A stretch of 64,000 nucleotides of DNA from Crassaminicella thermophila (GCF_008152325.1 NZ_CP042243.1:1803026-1867025); one strand, 5' to 3'; shown: positions 53,725 to 63,782, counted from the first letter of the stretch. The notes: a model not told the origin generated them from the sequence alone. A program made the numbers and translations.

Positions 53725-56700
53725 AAACAAGTATTGTTATATTAACTTATAATCAATTGTATTATACAAAACTTTGTATAGATAGCATTCGAAAATACAC
53801 AGATAAAGATACTTATGAAATTATTGTAGTAGACAATCATTCTACTGATGGAACTGTCCAGTGGCTTAAAGATCAAGAAGATATTCAAACTATATTTAAC
53901 AAAGAAAATTTAGGATTTCCTAAAGGTTGTAATCAAGGAATAAAAGTATCCCAAGGTGATAGCATACTGCTTCTAAATAATGATGTAATTGTTACCCCAA
54001 ATTGGCTTTCTAATTTAACTACATGTCTATATAGCTCTAATGATATTGGCGCTGTAGGAGCTGTTACAAATAATTGTTCTTATTATCAAACAATAAATGC
54101 TTCATATAAAAATATTGAAGAAATGATAGCCTTTGCAAAAAAAAATAATGTTTCTAATAAAGATGCTTGGGAAGAAAGATTAAAATTAATCGGATTTTGT
54201 ATGCTTATCAAAAAAGAAGTAATAGAAAAAGTAGGTCTATTAGATGAGAGATTCTCCCCTGGAAATTTTGAAGATGATGATTATTCTTTCAGAACTAGAA
54301 AAGCTGGATATCGATTAATGCTTTGTAAAGATGTTTTTATCCATCATTTTGGCAGTACTTCTTGGAAAGAAAATCTAAATAACTTTACTGAACTTTTAAA
54401 CAAAAACAAACAAATTTTTCAGGATAAGTGGGGTTTTGATGCCACATATTTCTCATTTATTAGAAATGAAATCATTGATTTAATTGATAAACCAAAATAT
54501 CAAAATATTAATGTTTTAGAAATAGGTTGTGCTTGTGGTGCTACTTTGCTTCAAATAAAAAATATTTATAAAAATGCTAATCTATATGGAATAGAATTAA
54601 ACGAAAAAGCTGCAGAGATTGCTAATACTTTTGCAAATATTGTAGTGGGAAATGTTGAAAATTATAATTTTCATTATGAAGAAGAATATTTTGACTATAT
54701 TATATTTGCAGATGTACTCGAACATTTATATAATCCATGGAACGTATTAAAAAATATAAGAAAATATCTTAAAAAGGATGGAATCATTTTAGCAAGTATC
54801 CCTAATATCATGCACTATAGTATTATTAAAAATTTATTAAATGGAAATTGGAGATATGAAAATAGTGGACTTCTAGATAAAACACATATTAGATTTTTTA
54901 CTTTAAATGAAATAAATAACATGTTTGCTACCGCAAATTATAAAATCGAAACAATTACTGGATCTATTCTACAACAGAGTGAACATGATATGAAATTCAT
55001 CAATTCGTTAAATACAATAACAGGAAAAGACATGACTGAGCAATACGAATTTTATCAATATTTTGTAAAGGCTAAAAAAATAGAAGATGATATACGTAAA
55101 AATACACAGAAAGAAAATATATCACACAAAACAAAAATGAATTTTGTCACATTATTTCCGGAAACTGAAAACGTTCATTTAACAAAAGATGTTGGAATAA
55201 TCCCTTTTATTATGGGTAAATATTATAATTATAATGCTAAAATAGCGTGTTATAAAAATGGTTCTTATCCATATCTTTACAAGGAAGTACAAGGATTAAA
55301 AGTAGAATTCATTGAAAAAATAACTGGGAACCCCCTTGAAGATGGGCAAAATTATTTAATAAAAAATGCTAAATCCATAGATATTTTACATTTGTTTCAT
55401 TTAACAACAAGAACCTTACTATGGATAGACACCTATAAAACTTTAAATCCTAATGGAAAAATTTATTTAAAGCTTGATGCTAATATAAATATAACCAATC
55501 ATAAACTTAATCATTCTGTTTTTAATATTTTGAAAAAATGTGACTTAATAAGTGTAGAAACTAAGTATTTATATGAATATATGAATAGAGAATGGCCAGT
55601 AAGGGTTGAATATATACCAAATGGATTTTATGATTTCACAAAACATAAAAGTGTTGACTATTCAGAAAAAGAAAATATAATCATTACCGTTGGAAGGATA
55701 GGCTTAGATGTTAAAGCCAATGAAATTCTTATGGAAGCTTTTAGATTAGTCGCTCATAAACTCCAAAATTGGAAACTAAAAATGATTGGCCCAATACAAG
55801 ATAGCTTTAAAATTTATGTAAATAATTTTTTCGAAAAAAATCCTGATTTAAGAGATAAGATCATTTTTACAGGCGAAATATCAGATAAAAACATCTTAGA
55901 AAATGAATATAGAAAAGCAAAAATATTTTGTCTAACTTCTAGGATTGAAAGTTTTGGATTGGTTTATGTAGAAGCCGCAAAAAATGGATGTTTTATTATT
56001 TCATCAAATATACTTCCAGCAATGGATGTAACAAACAATAAAAAATTTGGAGATCTATTTGAAGTAGATGATATAAATCATTTATCAGAACTATTAGTAA
56101 AATACTCAAATCAAGAAAAACATCTTAAAAAAAATTGTAAAACAATACAAAAATTTGCATATGATCATTTTAGATGGGAAGATATATGTAAAAATATTTA
56201 TCACTACTTGACAAGTAATGTAGAATTACTTGAAAAACAAAATGTTTTAAGTCAAGATGATATTCAATTTAATAAAGTTAAAGAAATTATTTTAAATGGT
56301 TTAAAAAGCAATAATCCTTATGATCAGGTATTCATAAATAGGCTTTATTATAATTCAGAAGCACTAAAATTATCTTTTTGGAAGAATCATTTTGAACTAG
56401 AAGCTTTAAATTATTATAAAGAAATTAATGGTAAGATATTAGACTTTGGATGTGGTTCTGGTCACTTGGATATATATGCAGCAAGATTAGGAAAAACAAT
56501 ACATGGAATTGATTTAAGTCCAATTGCTATTGAAATTGCTAACTATTTGAAAAGCTGTGAACCGACATCTATTCAAAAAAATTTGACATTTTCATTAGAA
56601 GATGTAATGCAAGAAGCACAAACAAATATTAAGTATGATTCTGTATGGGCATCTCATGTTTTTGAACATATAAAAAAACCCAAGAAAATAATAATTGGTC

Positions 56701-56894
56701 TTCGAAAAAAAGTAAAGGAGAAAGCTTTTATGTTAGTTTCCGTTCCCCTTGGATATGCATACGATGATCCAGATCATGTAAATCATTTTATGAATGAAAT
56801 TGAATTAAAGCGTTATTTTGAAAAATTTATAGCAGTTATACGAATGGATACAGATTATAAAAATAAAGTTATACATGCTTTATTGCGATTCTAA
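53721..56894 (+). CDS. Four-domain glycosyltransferase/methyltransferase protein
   Basis: 1,057 residues in one frame. (1) GT2 at 1-240: SIVILTYNQLYYTKLCIDSI, VVDNHSTDGT, LLLNNDVIV. (2) SAM methyltransferase at about 260-410: VLEIGCACGATLLQI and FADVLEHLYNPW. (3) GT-B (group 1) transferase at about 530-830: ITVGRIGLDVKANEIL, SRIESFGLVYVEAAKNG with the sugar-nucleotide glutamates. (4) Second methyltransferase at about 880-1057: ILDFGCGSGHLDIYAARLG and SHVFEHIKKP. It overlaps rfbC by four bases. Probably builds a rhamnose-containing, O-methylated glycan; the order of steps is inference. No transmembrane segments, so cytoplasmic. Confidence 0.88.
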   Translation: MKTSIVILTYNQLYYTKLCIDSIRKYTDKDTYEIIVVDNHSTDGTVQWLKDQEDIQTIFNKENLGFPKGCNQGIKVSQGDSILLLNNDVIVTPNWLSNLTTCLYSSNDIGAVGAVTNNCSYYQTINASYKNIEEMIAFAKKNNVSNKDAWEERLKLIGFCMLIKKEVIEKVGLLDERFSPGNFEDDDYSFRTRKAGYRLMLCKDVFIHHFGSTSWKENLNNFTELLNKNKQIFQDKWGFDATYFSFIRNEIIDLIDKPKYQNINVLEIGCACGATLLQIKNIYKNANLYGIELNEKAAEIANTFANIVVGNVENYNFHYEEEYFDYIIFADVLEHLYNPWNVLKNIRKYLKKDGIILASIPNIMHYSIIKNLLNGNWRYENSGLLDKTHIRFFTLNEINNMFATANYKIETITGSILQQSEHDMKFINSLNTITGKDMTEQYEFYQYFVKAKKIEDDIRKNTQKENISHKTKMNFVTLFPETENVHLTKDVGIIPFIMGKYYNYNAKIACYKNGSYPYLYKEVQGLKVEFIEKITGNPLEDGQNYLIKNAKSIDILHLFHLTTRTLLWIDTYKTLNPNGKIYLKLDANINITNHKLNHSVFNILKKCDLISVETKYLYEYMNREWPVRVEYIPNGFYDFTKHKSVDYSEKENIIITVGRIGLDVKANEILMEAFRLVAHKLQNWKLKMIGPIQDSFKIYVNNFFEKNPDLRDKIIFTGEISDKNILENEYRKAKIFCLTSRIESFGLVYVEAAKNGCFIISSNILPAMDVTNNKKFGDLFEVDDINHLSELLVKYSNQEKHLKKNCKTIQKFAYDHFRWEDICKNIYHYLTSNVELLEKQNVLSQDDIQFNKVKEIILNGLKSNNPYDQVFINRLYYNSEALKLSFWKNHFELEALNYYKEINGKILDFGCGSGHLDIYAARLGKTIHGIDLSPIAIEIANYLKSCEPTSIQKNLTFSLEDVMQEAQTNIKYDSVWASHVFEHIKKPKKIIIGLRKKVKEKAFMLVSVPLGYAYDDPDHVNHFMNEIELKRYFEKFIAVIRMDTDYKNKVIHALLRF

Positions 56895-56963
56895 AAAATT
56901 GTATAAGTAATAATGCTTCATCATCTTTCAGTTTAAAATTACCTTCTACTAATATATCATTTT

Positions 56964-57002
56964 AAAAAGGCAGAATAGCATAAAAGCCATTCTACCTTTT
57001 TT
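56964..57002. terminator. Bidirectional terminator between the glycan operon and pheT
   Basis: Stem AAAAAGGCAGAATAGC/GCCATTCTACCTTTTT with G-U pairs, next to the pheT stop. Confidence 0.8.
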
Positions 57003-57003
57003 A

Positions 57004-59400
57004 TTATCTTAAAGTTGCACCTAATTTTTCTTCTAACTCTTTTACGATTTTTTCATGCACCTTTGTTACTTCTTCATCTGTTAATGTTCTATCCTTCGCT
57101 CTATAAGTTAATGAGTAAGCAACACTCTTATAACCTTCTTGAATTTGCTTTCCTTTATACACATCAAACAATTTAATGCTTTCTAGGATTTCTCTTCCAT
57201 TTTCCTTTACAATATCTTCTATTTGCTTTACATATATATCCTCTTTTACAACTAAAGCCATATCTCTAGTCATAGCAGGATATTTAGGAAGTTCTTTATA
57301 AACTCTATCTAGTCTTGTAATTTGATAAATGATATTAAAATCAATTTCTCCTACATATACTCTTGTATCAATATTATAATTTTCCATAACATCTGGATGG
57401 ATTTCTCCAATAACCCCTAATGTATGGTTTCCATAAACAATATTTGCACATCTTCCTGGATGAAAGCTTGGATGATTTTTTTCTGGAATATATTCATAAT
57501 CAGTAATACCTAGTCTTTCAAACAATCTTTCAACAACACCCTTTAAGCTATAAAAATCTATTTCTTTTCCATACATCCCAATGGTTAATACTTTTTTCTC
57601 TATTGGAAGACTATTAACGGGAATACTCTTTGGAATAAATACATTTCCTAATTCAAAGGCCTTTGCATACTCAACATTACGGTTATAGTTTCTTGCTAAT
57701 ACTTCAAGCATATTCCCCATTAATGTTGTTCTCATAATGCTTGTTTCTTCACCAAGAGGATTGATTACTTTTACAACTCTTCTCATAAAACTTTCCTCTG
57801 GTATACATAATAAATCAAAAGTTCTAGGACTTACAAATGAATAGGTTAAAATTTCATTTAATCCTACTGCATTTAAAGTATTTTTGGCTAATTCTTCTAT
57901 AATCTGACCATTTGTCTTAGCTCCTTGACTGTTTCCTTTTGGAATTGTCATTCCTAAATTATTAAAGCCATAAATCCTTGCAATCTCTTCCACAAAGTCT
58001 ATTTCCTGGGCAATATCTAATCTGAAAGTAGGTACAGTAACTAGGAATTTATCTTCTTTAATTGTTACTTTCATCTCTAATCTTTCTAAAATATCAATCA
58101 TTTCTTCATTTGTTAAGTTTGTACCTAATAAATCATTTATTCTCTTTGGTCGAACCTCAACTACTTTCTCTTCTGCTCTATTTGGATAGATATCAATAAC
58201 ACCAGCTACTACTTTTCCTATTCCTAATTCTTCGACCAATTGACATACTCTATTAGCAGCAATTATTGCTATGTTTGGATCTATTCCCTTTTCAAATCTT
58301 GCAGATGCTTCAGTTCTTAATCCCAATTTTTTAGATGTTGTTCTTACTGAATGAGAACTGAAATTTGCAGATTCAATAAGAATAGTTTTTGTGCTTTCAC
58401 TTACCTCTGAATTTAATCCACCCATAACACCTGCTAATGCTACAGATTTTTTTCCATCAGCAATAATAAGAGTATCTTCATCTAATTTTCTTTCTACTTC
58501 ATCTAATGTTGTAAAAGTTTCTCCATTTTCTGCTCTTTTTACAATTATTTTATTTTCTTCTAATTTTTCTAGATCAAAAGCATGAAGAGGTTGCCCAAGC
58601 TCTAGCATTACATAATTGGTTATATCTACAATATTGTTTATTGGACGCATGCCAGCTTTCATTAATCTATTTTGCAGCCATTGTGGAGATGGCTTTATTT
58701 CTACATCTTTTATAACCCTTGCCACATATCTATTGCAAAGATCACTATCTAATACTTCAACAGATGCATAATCTTTTATATTATCAACTTCTTCTTTAAT
58801 ATTTATTTCTAAATTCTTTAAAGGAATATTAAATGTTGCTGCAGTTTCTCTTGCCATTCCTAATATACTTAAACAATCTGGTCTATTTGGTGTAATCTCA
58901 AATTCAATAATATAATCATTTAGTCCTAATATATCTTTTATATCTGTTCCTAATGGATAAGCTTCATCTAAAATATAAATACCATCTTTTTCTTGATGCA
59001 TAGGCAATACTTTATCTGCTATTCCCAGTTCTTCCCCAGAGCACATCATTCCATTAGATACTACCCCACGAAGCTTTCCTTTCTTTATTTTTGTACCATC
59101 AGGAAGTCTTCCTCCATTTAAAATCACTGGAATATATTGACCTTCCTTTACATTTTTTGCTCCTGTAACGATTTGAAGAACTTCATCTCCTATATCTACT
59201 TGTGTTACTACCAGTTTTTCTGCATCTGGATGTTTTTGTATTTCTAAAATTTTTCCTACTACAATTTTATTGATTTTTTCTCCTAAATTTTCTACAGCCT
59301 CAACCTTAGAACCTGACATAACAAGCTCATCACTTAATTTATCAATATCAATATTTTCTATATCTACATATTGTTTTAACCATTCTACTGGTACGAACAT
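57004..59400 (-). CDS. pheT: Phenylalanyl-tRNA synthetase beta subunit
   Basis: 798 residues with the full bacterial domain order: N-terminal tRNA-binding OB fold (GKILEIQKHPDAEKLVVTQV), B3/B4 editing domain, B5, catalytic-like core and C-terminal FDX-ACB (KELPKYPAMTRDMALVVKED). Follows pheS by 21 bases with an AGGAGGA site. Confidence 0.97.
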   Translation of the reverse strand: MFVPVEWLKQYVDIENIDIDKLSDELVMSGSKVEAVENLGEKINKIVVGKILEIQKHPDAEKLVVTQVDIGDEVLQIVTGAKNVKEGQYIPVILNGGRLPDGTKIKKGKLRGVVSNGMMCSGEELGIADKVLPMHQEKDGIYILDEAYPLGTDIKDILGLNDYIIEFEITPNRPDCLSILGMARETAATFNIPLKNLEINIKEEVDNIKDYASVEVLDSDLCNRYVARVIKDVEIKPSPQWLQNRLMKAGMRPINNIVDITNYVMLELGQPLHAFDLEKLEENKIIVKRAENGETFTTLDEVERKLDEDTLIIADGKKSVALAGVMGGLNSEVSESTKTILIESANFSSHSVRTTSKKLGLRTEASARFEKGIDPNIAIIAANRVCQLVEELGIGKVVAGVIDIYPNRAEEKVVEVRPKRINDLLGTNLTNEEMIDILERLEMKVTIKEDKFLVTVPTFRLDIAQEIDFVEEIARIYGFNNLGMTIPKGNSQGAKTNGQIIEELAKNTLNAVGLNEILTYSFVSPRTFDLLCIPEESFMRRVVKVINPLGEETSIMRTTLMGNMLEVLARNYNRNVEYAKAFELGNVFIPKSIPVNSLPIEKKVLTIGMYGKEIDFYSLKGVVERLFERLGITDYEYIPEKNHPSFHPGRCANIVYGNHTLGVIGEIHPDVMENYNIDTRVYVGEIDFNIIYQITRLDRVYKELPKYPAMTRDMALVVKEDIYVKQIEDIVKENGREILESIKLFDVYKGKQIQEGYKSVAYSLTYRAKDRTLTDEEVTKVHEKIVKELEEKLGATLR

Positions 59401-59421
59401 ATATCTTCCTCCTTTTTTTCT

Positions 59422-60441
59422 TTAGAACTGCTGAATGAAACGCATATCATTTTCAAATAGCAATCTTATGTCTTCAATTCCATATTTTAACATAGTTATT
59501 CTATCTAATCCCATACCAAATGCAAATCCACTATATTCTTCTGGATCTATTCCGCATTCTTTTAAGACATTTGGATGAACCATGCCTGCTCCTAAAATTT
59601 CAATCCAGCCGCTTCCTTTACATACTCTACATCCATCTCCATTACACTTAAAGCATGTAACATCTACTTCTGCGCTCGGTTCTGTGAATGGAAAATGATG
59701 TGGTCTAAACTTGGTTTTTGTTCCTATACCAAATAGCTGCTTTGCAAACAAATCAAGTGTTCCTTTTAAATCTGCCATTGTAATGCCTTTGTCTACTACT
59801 AAACCTTCTACTTGATGAAACATTGGTGAATGTGTAGCATCTAATTCATCAGATCTAAAACATCTCCCAGGAGAAATAATTTTTATAGGAGGCTTACTTC
59901 TCTTCATTGTACGAATTTGTACTGGAGAAGTTTGAGTTCTAAGTAAAATATCTTCTGTAATATAAAATGTATCTGTAAGATCCCTAGATGGATGGTACTT
60001 TGGTGCATTTAATGCATCGAAGTTGTGATAAACTGTCTCTACTTCTGGCCCTTCTGCAATCTTAAATCCCATTCCAATAAATATATCTTTTATTTCATCT
60101 AAAACCATTGTTAGAGGATGCTTATGTCCTAATGCATCTGCTTTTCCTGGCATGGTTACATCTATTGTTTCACTTGCTAATCGCAAATTCTTCTCTTTTT
60201 GTTTCATTTCTGTTTTTGCAGTACCTAAAGCTTTTTCGATAGCTGCTCGCACCTCATTGGCAATCTTCCCAACTACTGGTCTTTCCTCATTTGATAAATC
60301 CTTCATTCCTCTTAAAACAGCAGTAAGTTCTCCTTTTTTTCCTAAATATTTTATTCTAATATCTTCTAACGCCTGCATAGACTGTGCTTCTTTTATTGCA
60401 CTCTGTGCAGAACTTTGTATTTTTTGTAATTGTTCTTTCAT
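59422..60441 (-). CDS. pheS: Phenylalanyl-tRNA synthetase alpha subunit
   Basis: 339 residues, class II core. Motif 2 ([20 protein letters not shown]) and motif 3 ([18 protein letters not shown]) are visible, after an N-terminal coiled coil. Also carries a zinc-type [16 protein letters not shown] insert, common in Firmicutes. Regulated by the Phe T-box just upstream. Confidence 0.97.
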   Translation of the reverse strand: MKEQLQKIQSSAQSAIKEAQSMQALEDIRIKYLGKKGELTAVLRGMKDLSNEERPVVGKIANEVRAAIEKALGTAKTEMKQKEKNLRLASETIDVTMPGKADALGHKHPLTMVLDEIKDIFIGMGFKIAEGPEVETVYHNFDALNAPKYHPSRDLTDTFYITEDILLRTQTSPVQIRTMKRSKPPIKIISPGRCFRSDELDATHSPMFHQVEGLVVDKGITMADLKGTLDLFAKQLFGIGTKTKFRPHHFPFTEPSAEVDVTCFKCNGDGCRVCKGSGWIEILGAGMVHPNVLKECGIDPEEYSGFAFGMGLDRITMLKYGIEDIRLLFENDMRFIQQF

Positions 60442-60489
60442 TGATATACTCCTTTCTAATTATCTATTTTTATAATTCTCTATTACAAA

Positions 60490-60720
60490 ATAAAAAAATC
60501 TTCAGTCCCAAAAGGGACGAAGATTTCTCCGCGGTACCACCCTAATAGTTGAAAAAATTCAACCACTTATTTGACTTAACGGCGTCTACCGATAGAACCT
60601 ACTATTCTTTCAATTCTATAGTTCAAGAGGGAACTTCAGTTATGTTGTATTTTAGAAATGCTCTCAGCCTCTGACATTTCCTCTCTGTAAAGCAAACCAT
60701 AACCTACTCTTCTCTATCAT
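60490..60720 (-). promoter_or_regulatory. T-box riboswitch, phenylalanine specific, controlling pheST
   Basis: Minus-strand leader. The consensus AGGGTGGTACCGCGG lies at 60529-60543, with the terminator hairpin at 60492-60527 followed by a T run. The specifier TTC at 60633-60631 (CTGAAG-TTC context) is a phenylalanine codon. Stem I with AAGAGTA lies near 60710. Confidence 0.92.
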
Positions 60721-60734
60721 TACTGATATCCATA

Positions 60735-60830
60735 TTAATAATTTGAAACCAATTCCCTATAACCCAGATAGGCATTAATATTTCCGGTCAACATAAAAAC
60801 TCTCCAAAACCATTCTGCTGTACCAATCAT
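60735..60830 (-). CDS. YqzL-like microprotein (31 aa)
   Basis: The frame opens at 60962, but the ATG at 60830 has AAAGGGGTG before it and gives a 31-residue product. Its core AEWFWRVFMLTGNINAYLGY matches the YqzL family of Firmicutes (pattern W-x-x-F-x-x-TG-x-I-x-x-YL). The function is unknown. It sits between the methyltransferase gene and the pheS leader. Confidence 0.75.
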   Translation of the reverse strand: MIGTAEWFWRVFMLTGNINAYLGYRELVSNY

Positions 60831-60924
60831 AATGCCCACACCCCTTTTCATATCTGCTTTTAATCCATTATAGCATAGCAAAAAGAGGTTTACAAGGATT
60901 ATGCAATACATTTTATAATATTTT

Positions 60925-61737
60925 TTAAATTTTCTGATTCCTTCTTTGCCGTACTGCTTCATACATCATAATAGATGCAGCAACAGAAGCATTTAAAGAT
61001 TCTGCCTTTCCTATCATAGGAATCTTCACTAATTCATCAGAATTCTCTAATACTTCTTTTAATACACCATTCGCTTCATTTCCTATAACAAATGCTACTC
61101 TTCCATTATAATCCACTTCATCATAATACTTATTTGTATTTAGGCTTGTACTTATTATTCTAATATTTTCTGATTTTAAAAATGTAATTATTTCTTTAGT
61201 TTCACCTACATTAATAATTGGAAGATGAAATACTGATCCCATAGTGGATCTAATGGTCTTTAGGTTATATAAATCAACGCAGCCTTTTGTTAATAATACA
61301 GCATCAAATCCTGCAGCATCTGCAGTTCGAATAATTGTTCCTAAATTTCCTGGATCTTGAATTCTATCAAGTACTAAAAACAAACCCTTTCCTTCGTTTA
61401 ATACTTGATCTAAGTTATATAGTTCATAAGGAAGTACTGCTATAATTCCTTGTGGATTTTGTGTATCACAAATTTCCATAAATATCTTATTAGGTACTTG
61501 ATATATCTTTATATTTTTTTCTATTAAATTTTTTATTAATTCTTCTCCACCACTAGTTTCATATAATTTTTCGCAAAATAATACACATTCTATTTTTTTA
61601 TTATTTTCTATAGCATCTCTAACAATACGAATACCTTCTACTATGTACTGACTATTTTTTTGTCTATATTTTCTTTTTGTAAGTTGCCTTATATGCTTAA
61701 TAGTTGCATTGTCATGGGAATAAATATTATTAATCAA
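60925..61737 (-). CDS. TrmH/SpoU-family RNA 2'-O-methyltransferase
   Basis: About 270 residues. An N-terminal substrate-binding domain (HDNATIKHIRQLTKRKYRQK) is followed by the SPOUT knot: LVLDRIQDPGNLGTIIRTAD, VIGNEANGV and IPMIGKAESLNASVA. Similar to RlmB/YsgA-like enzymes that methylate rRNA. A GTG at 61746 opens the frame, but the TTG at 61737 has a better-spaced GAGGTG site. The usual position upstream of pheS in clostridia supports the call. Confidence 0.92.
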   Translation of the reverse strand: MINNIYSHDNATIKHIRQLTKRKYRQKNSQYIVEGIRIVRDAIENNKKIECVLFCEKLYETSGGEELIKNLIEKNIKIYQVPNKIFMEICDTQNPQGIIAVLPYELYNLDQVLNEGKGLFLVLDRIQDPGNLGTIIRTADAAGFDAVLLTKGCVDLYNLKTIRSTMGSVFHLPIINVGETKEIITFLKSENIRIISTSLNTNKYYDEVDYNGRVAFVIGNEANGVLKEVLENSDELVKIPMIGKAESLNASVAASIMMYEAVRQRRNQKI

Positions 61738-61754
61738 AGATTCCACCTCACGAC

Positions 61755-62405
61755 CTATGCCTTTTTCTCTATCTTTTGTATGTCGTCATTGTGTCCAATA
61801 ACCACTAATACATCACCTTTTTTTACAATATCTGTTGCACTAGGAGATATATTAATTTCTGTACCATGCTTAATAGCCATTACATTAATCCCATATTTTG
61901 CTCTCATATTTAGTTCTCTTAAATTATTTCCTTCCCATTCTTGTAGTGCAGAAATCTCTACAATACTATAATCAGGAGCCAATTCAATATAGTCGAGTAT
62001 ATTAGATGATACAAGATTATGTGCAACTCTCACACCCATATCTCTTTCAGGAAATACAATTCTGTCTGCTCCTATCTTATAAAGAACCTTTGCATGCTGT
62101 TCATTTTGTGCTTTTGCTACAACATATTTTACGCCTAATTCTTTTACAATAAGTGTAGCCATAATAGAAGATTGTATATTAGAACCAACGGTTATTACTG
62201 CCACATCAAAATTTCTCATTCCAAGAGATTTTAAAGCTGCTTCCTCTGTGGCATCAGCTTGCACAGCATGTGTTACAGAATCAGCAATTCCTTGAATTAC
62301 ATCTTCATTGCTATCAATTGCTAATACATCAAATCCTAATCCATAGAGAGTTTTTGCCACACTTGAACCAAATCTCCCACAACCAATTACCACAAATTGT
62401 TTCAT
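61755..62405 (-). CDS. Potassium uptake protein, TrkA/KtrA type
   Basis: 216 residues. RCK-N Rossmann domain (VIGCGRFGSSVAKTLYGLGF, then IDSNEDVIQGIAD) plus RCK-C. It gates the TrkH/KtrB channel by nucleotide binding. 12 bases after the channel gene. KtrA/KtrC versus TrkA cannot be fixed, but the single RCK unit suits KtrA. Confidence 0.93.
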   Translation of the reverse strand: MKQFVVIGCGRFGSSVAKTLYGLGFDVLAIDSNEDVIQGIADSVTHAVQADATEEAALKSLGMRNFDVAVITVGSNIQSSIMATLIVKELGVKYVVAKAQNEQHAKVLYKIGADRIVFPERDMGVRVAHNLVSSNILDYIELAPDYSIVEISALQEWEGNNLRELNMRAKYGINVMAIKHGTEINISPSATDIVKKGDVLVVIGHNDDIQKIEKKA

Positions 62406-62417
62406 AATAACACCTCT

Positions 62418-63782
62418 CTATCCTACAATTACTCTTTCTTCAGGATATTTTATTAATCCCTTATTCTTTTGTTGCTGTCTTGCTAAAGCTAATGCTATCG
62501 TTAATGGTCCTACTCTACCTGCAAACATAGTTAGGGATAAAACAATTTTACCTATCCATGTTAGTTTTGGTGTTATTCCTAAAGATAATCCAACTGTTCC
62601 AAAAGCTGATGTAGCTTCAAAAAATATTTCAATGAAGCTATGTCCCTTTTCTGTTATTGATAAAATCATTGTTACAAATATAACTAATAACATAGCAATT
62701 CCTACTACTGCTAAGGAACGATTAATAATATCTCTAGGTATCCTTCTATTGAAAACTTCTGTATCATCTTTTCCTTTTATTATGCTAATAATTGTCCAAA
62801 CAATAACTCCTGCTGTTGTGGTTTTTACTCCTCCAGCAGTAGATCCAGAAGAACCACCAATAAGCATAAACACCATTGTTATAAAAATTGTAGCTGTCGT
62901 AAGCTTGTCCGTTGGCAATGTATTAAATCCTGCAGTCCTTGGTGTGACAGAATGAAACATAGCAGATAGCAGTTTCCCTTTAAATGTTAGTTTTCCTAAT
63001 GTATCAGGATTATTGTATTCTAATATAAAAACAGCTACGAAACCTAATAATAGTAAAATACCTGTTATATAAAGAACTAATTTTGCATGTAAGCTAAACT
63101 TTTTAAAATTTCTTTTTTGTAAAATCTCAACGATTACTGTAAATCCTAATCCACCTGTAATAATTAAAAAACAAATCACAACATTAATTAATAAATCATC
63201 TGCAAAAGGAGTTAAACTTCTAAAACCTCCTATTAGATCAAAACCAGCATTACAAAAAGCGGAAATTGCGTGAAATATACTTAAACCTATACCTTTTGAT
63301 ATACCATACATAGGGATAAATTTAAATGATAATAGCAATGCACCTACTCCCTCTATTGTAAAAGTTGTAATGAGTACATATTGAGTAAGTCTTACAATTC
63401 CAGATATGTTAAATTGATTTAGTGCTTCTTGCATTACTAATCTTTCTCGCAAAGTAATTTTCTTTCCAAAAATAATTGCAAAAAATGTGGCCATGGTCAT
63501 AAATCCTAATCCACCAATTTGAATTAATAAAATAATAACCGTTTGACCAAAAACTGTCCAATAGGTTCCTGTATCTACAACAACCAATCCCGTTACACAT
63601 ACTGCTGATGTAGCTGTAAAAATTGCATTAATAAATCCTACACTATGTCCATTATTTGATGCAATGGGTAAACTAAGCAATATCCCCCCCATCAAAATAA
63701 CACTAGCAAATCCTAAAACAAGTATCTGTGCAGGGTTTAGTTTATATTTATCAATTCTTTTATTAATGTCGATGATTATCAC
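62418..63782 (-). CDS. Potassium transporter, TrkH/KtrB type
   Basis: 454 residues with about ten membrane segments. Four selectivity-filter-like loops are visible: TSAVCVTGLVVVDTG, SAFCNAGFDLIGGF, HSVTPRTAGFNTLP and SAFGTVGLSLGI. Forms the K+ translocating subunit with the RCK protein. The GTG start at 63782 overlaps the AGGGGTGA ribosome site, so a less usual codon (ATC/ATT) a little later could be used. Confidence 0.95.
   Translation of the reverse strand: MIIIDINKRIDKYKLNPAQILVLGFASVILMGGILLSLPIASNNGHSVGFINAIFTATSAVCVTGLVVVDTGTYWTVFGQTVIILLIQIGGLGFMTMATFFAIIFGKKITLRERLVMQEALNQFNISGIVRLTQYVLITTFTIEGVGALLLSFKFIPMYGISKGIGLSIFHAISAFCNAGFDLIGGFRSLTPFADDLLINVVICFLIITGGLGFTVIVEILQKRNFKKFSLHAKLVLYITGILLLLGFVAVFILEYNNPDTLGKLTFKGKLLSAMFHSVTPRTAGFNTLPTDKLTTATIFITMVFMLIGGSSGSTAGGVKTTTAGVIVWTIISIIKGKDDTEVFNRRIPRDIINRSLAVVGIAMLLVIFVTMILSITEKGHSFIEIFFEATSAFGTVGLSLGITPKLTWIGKIVLSLTMFAGRVGPLTIALALARQQQKNKGLIKYPEERVIVG

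Noticed and set aside
61660-61971. 103-residue plus-strand frame between the methyltransferase and trkA-like genes
   Set aside because: Overlaps both genes in antisense and shows no ribosome site or domain.
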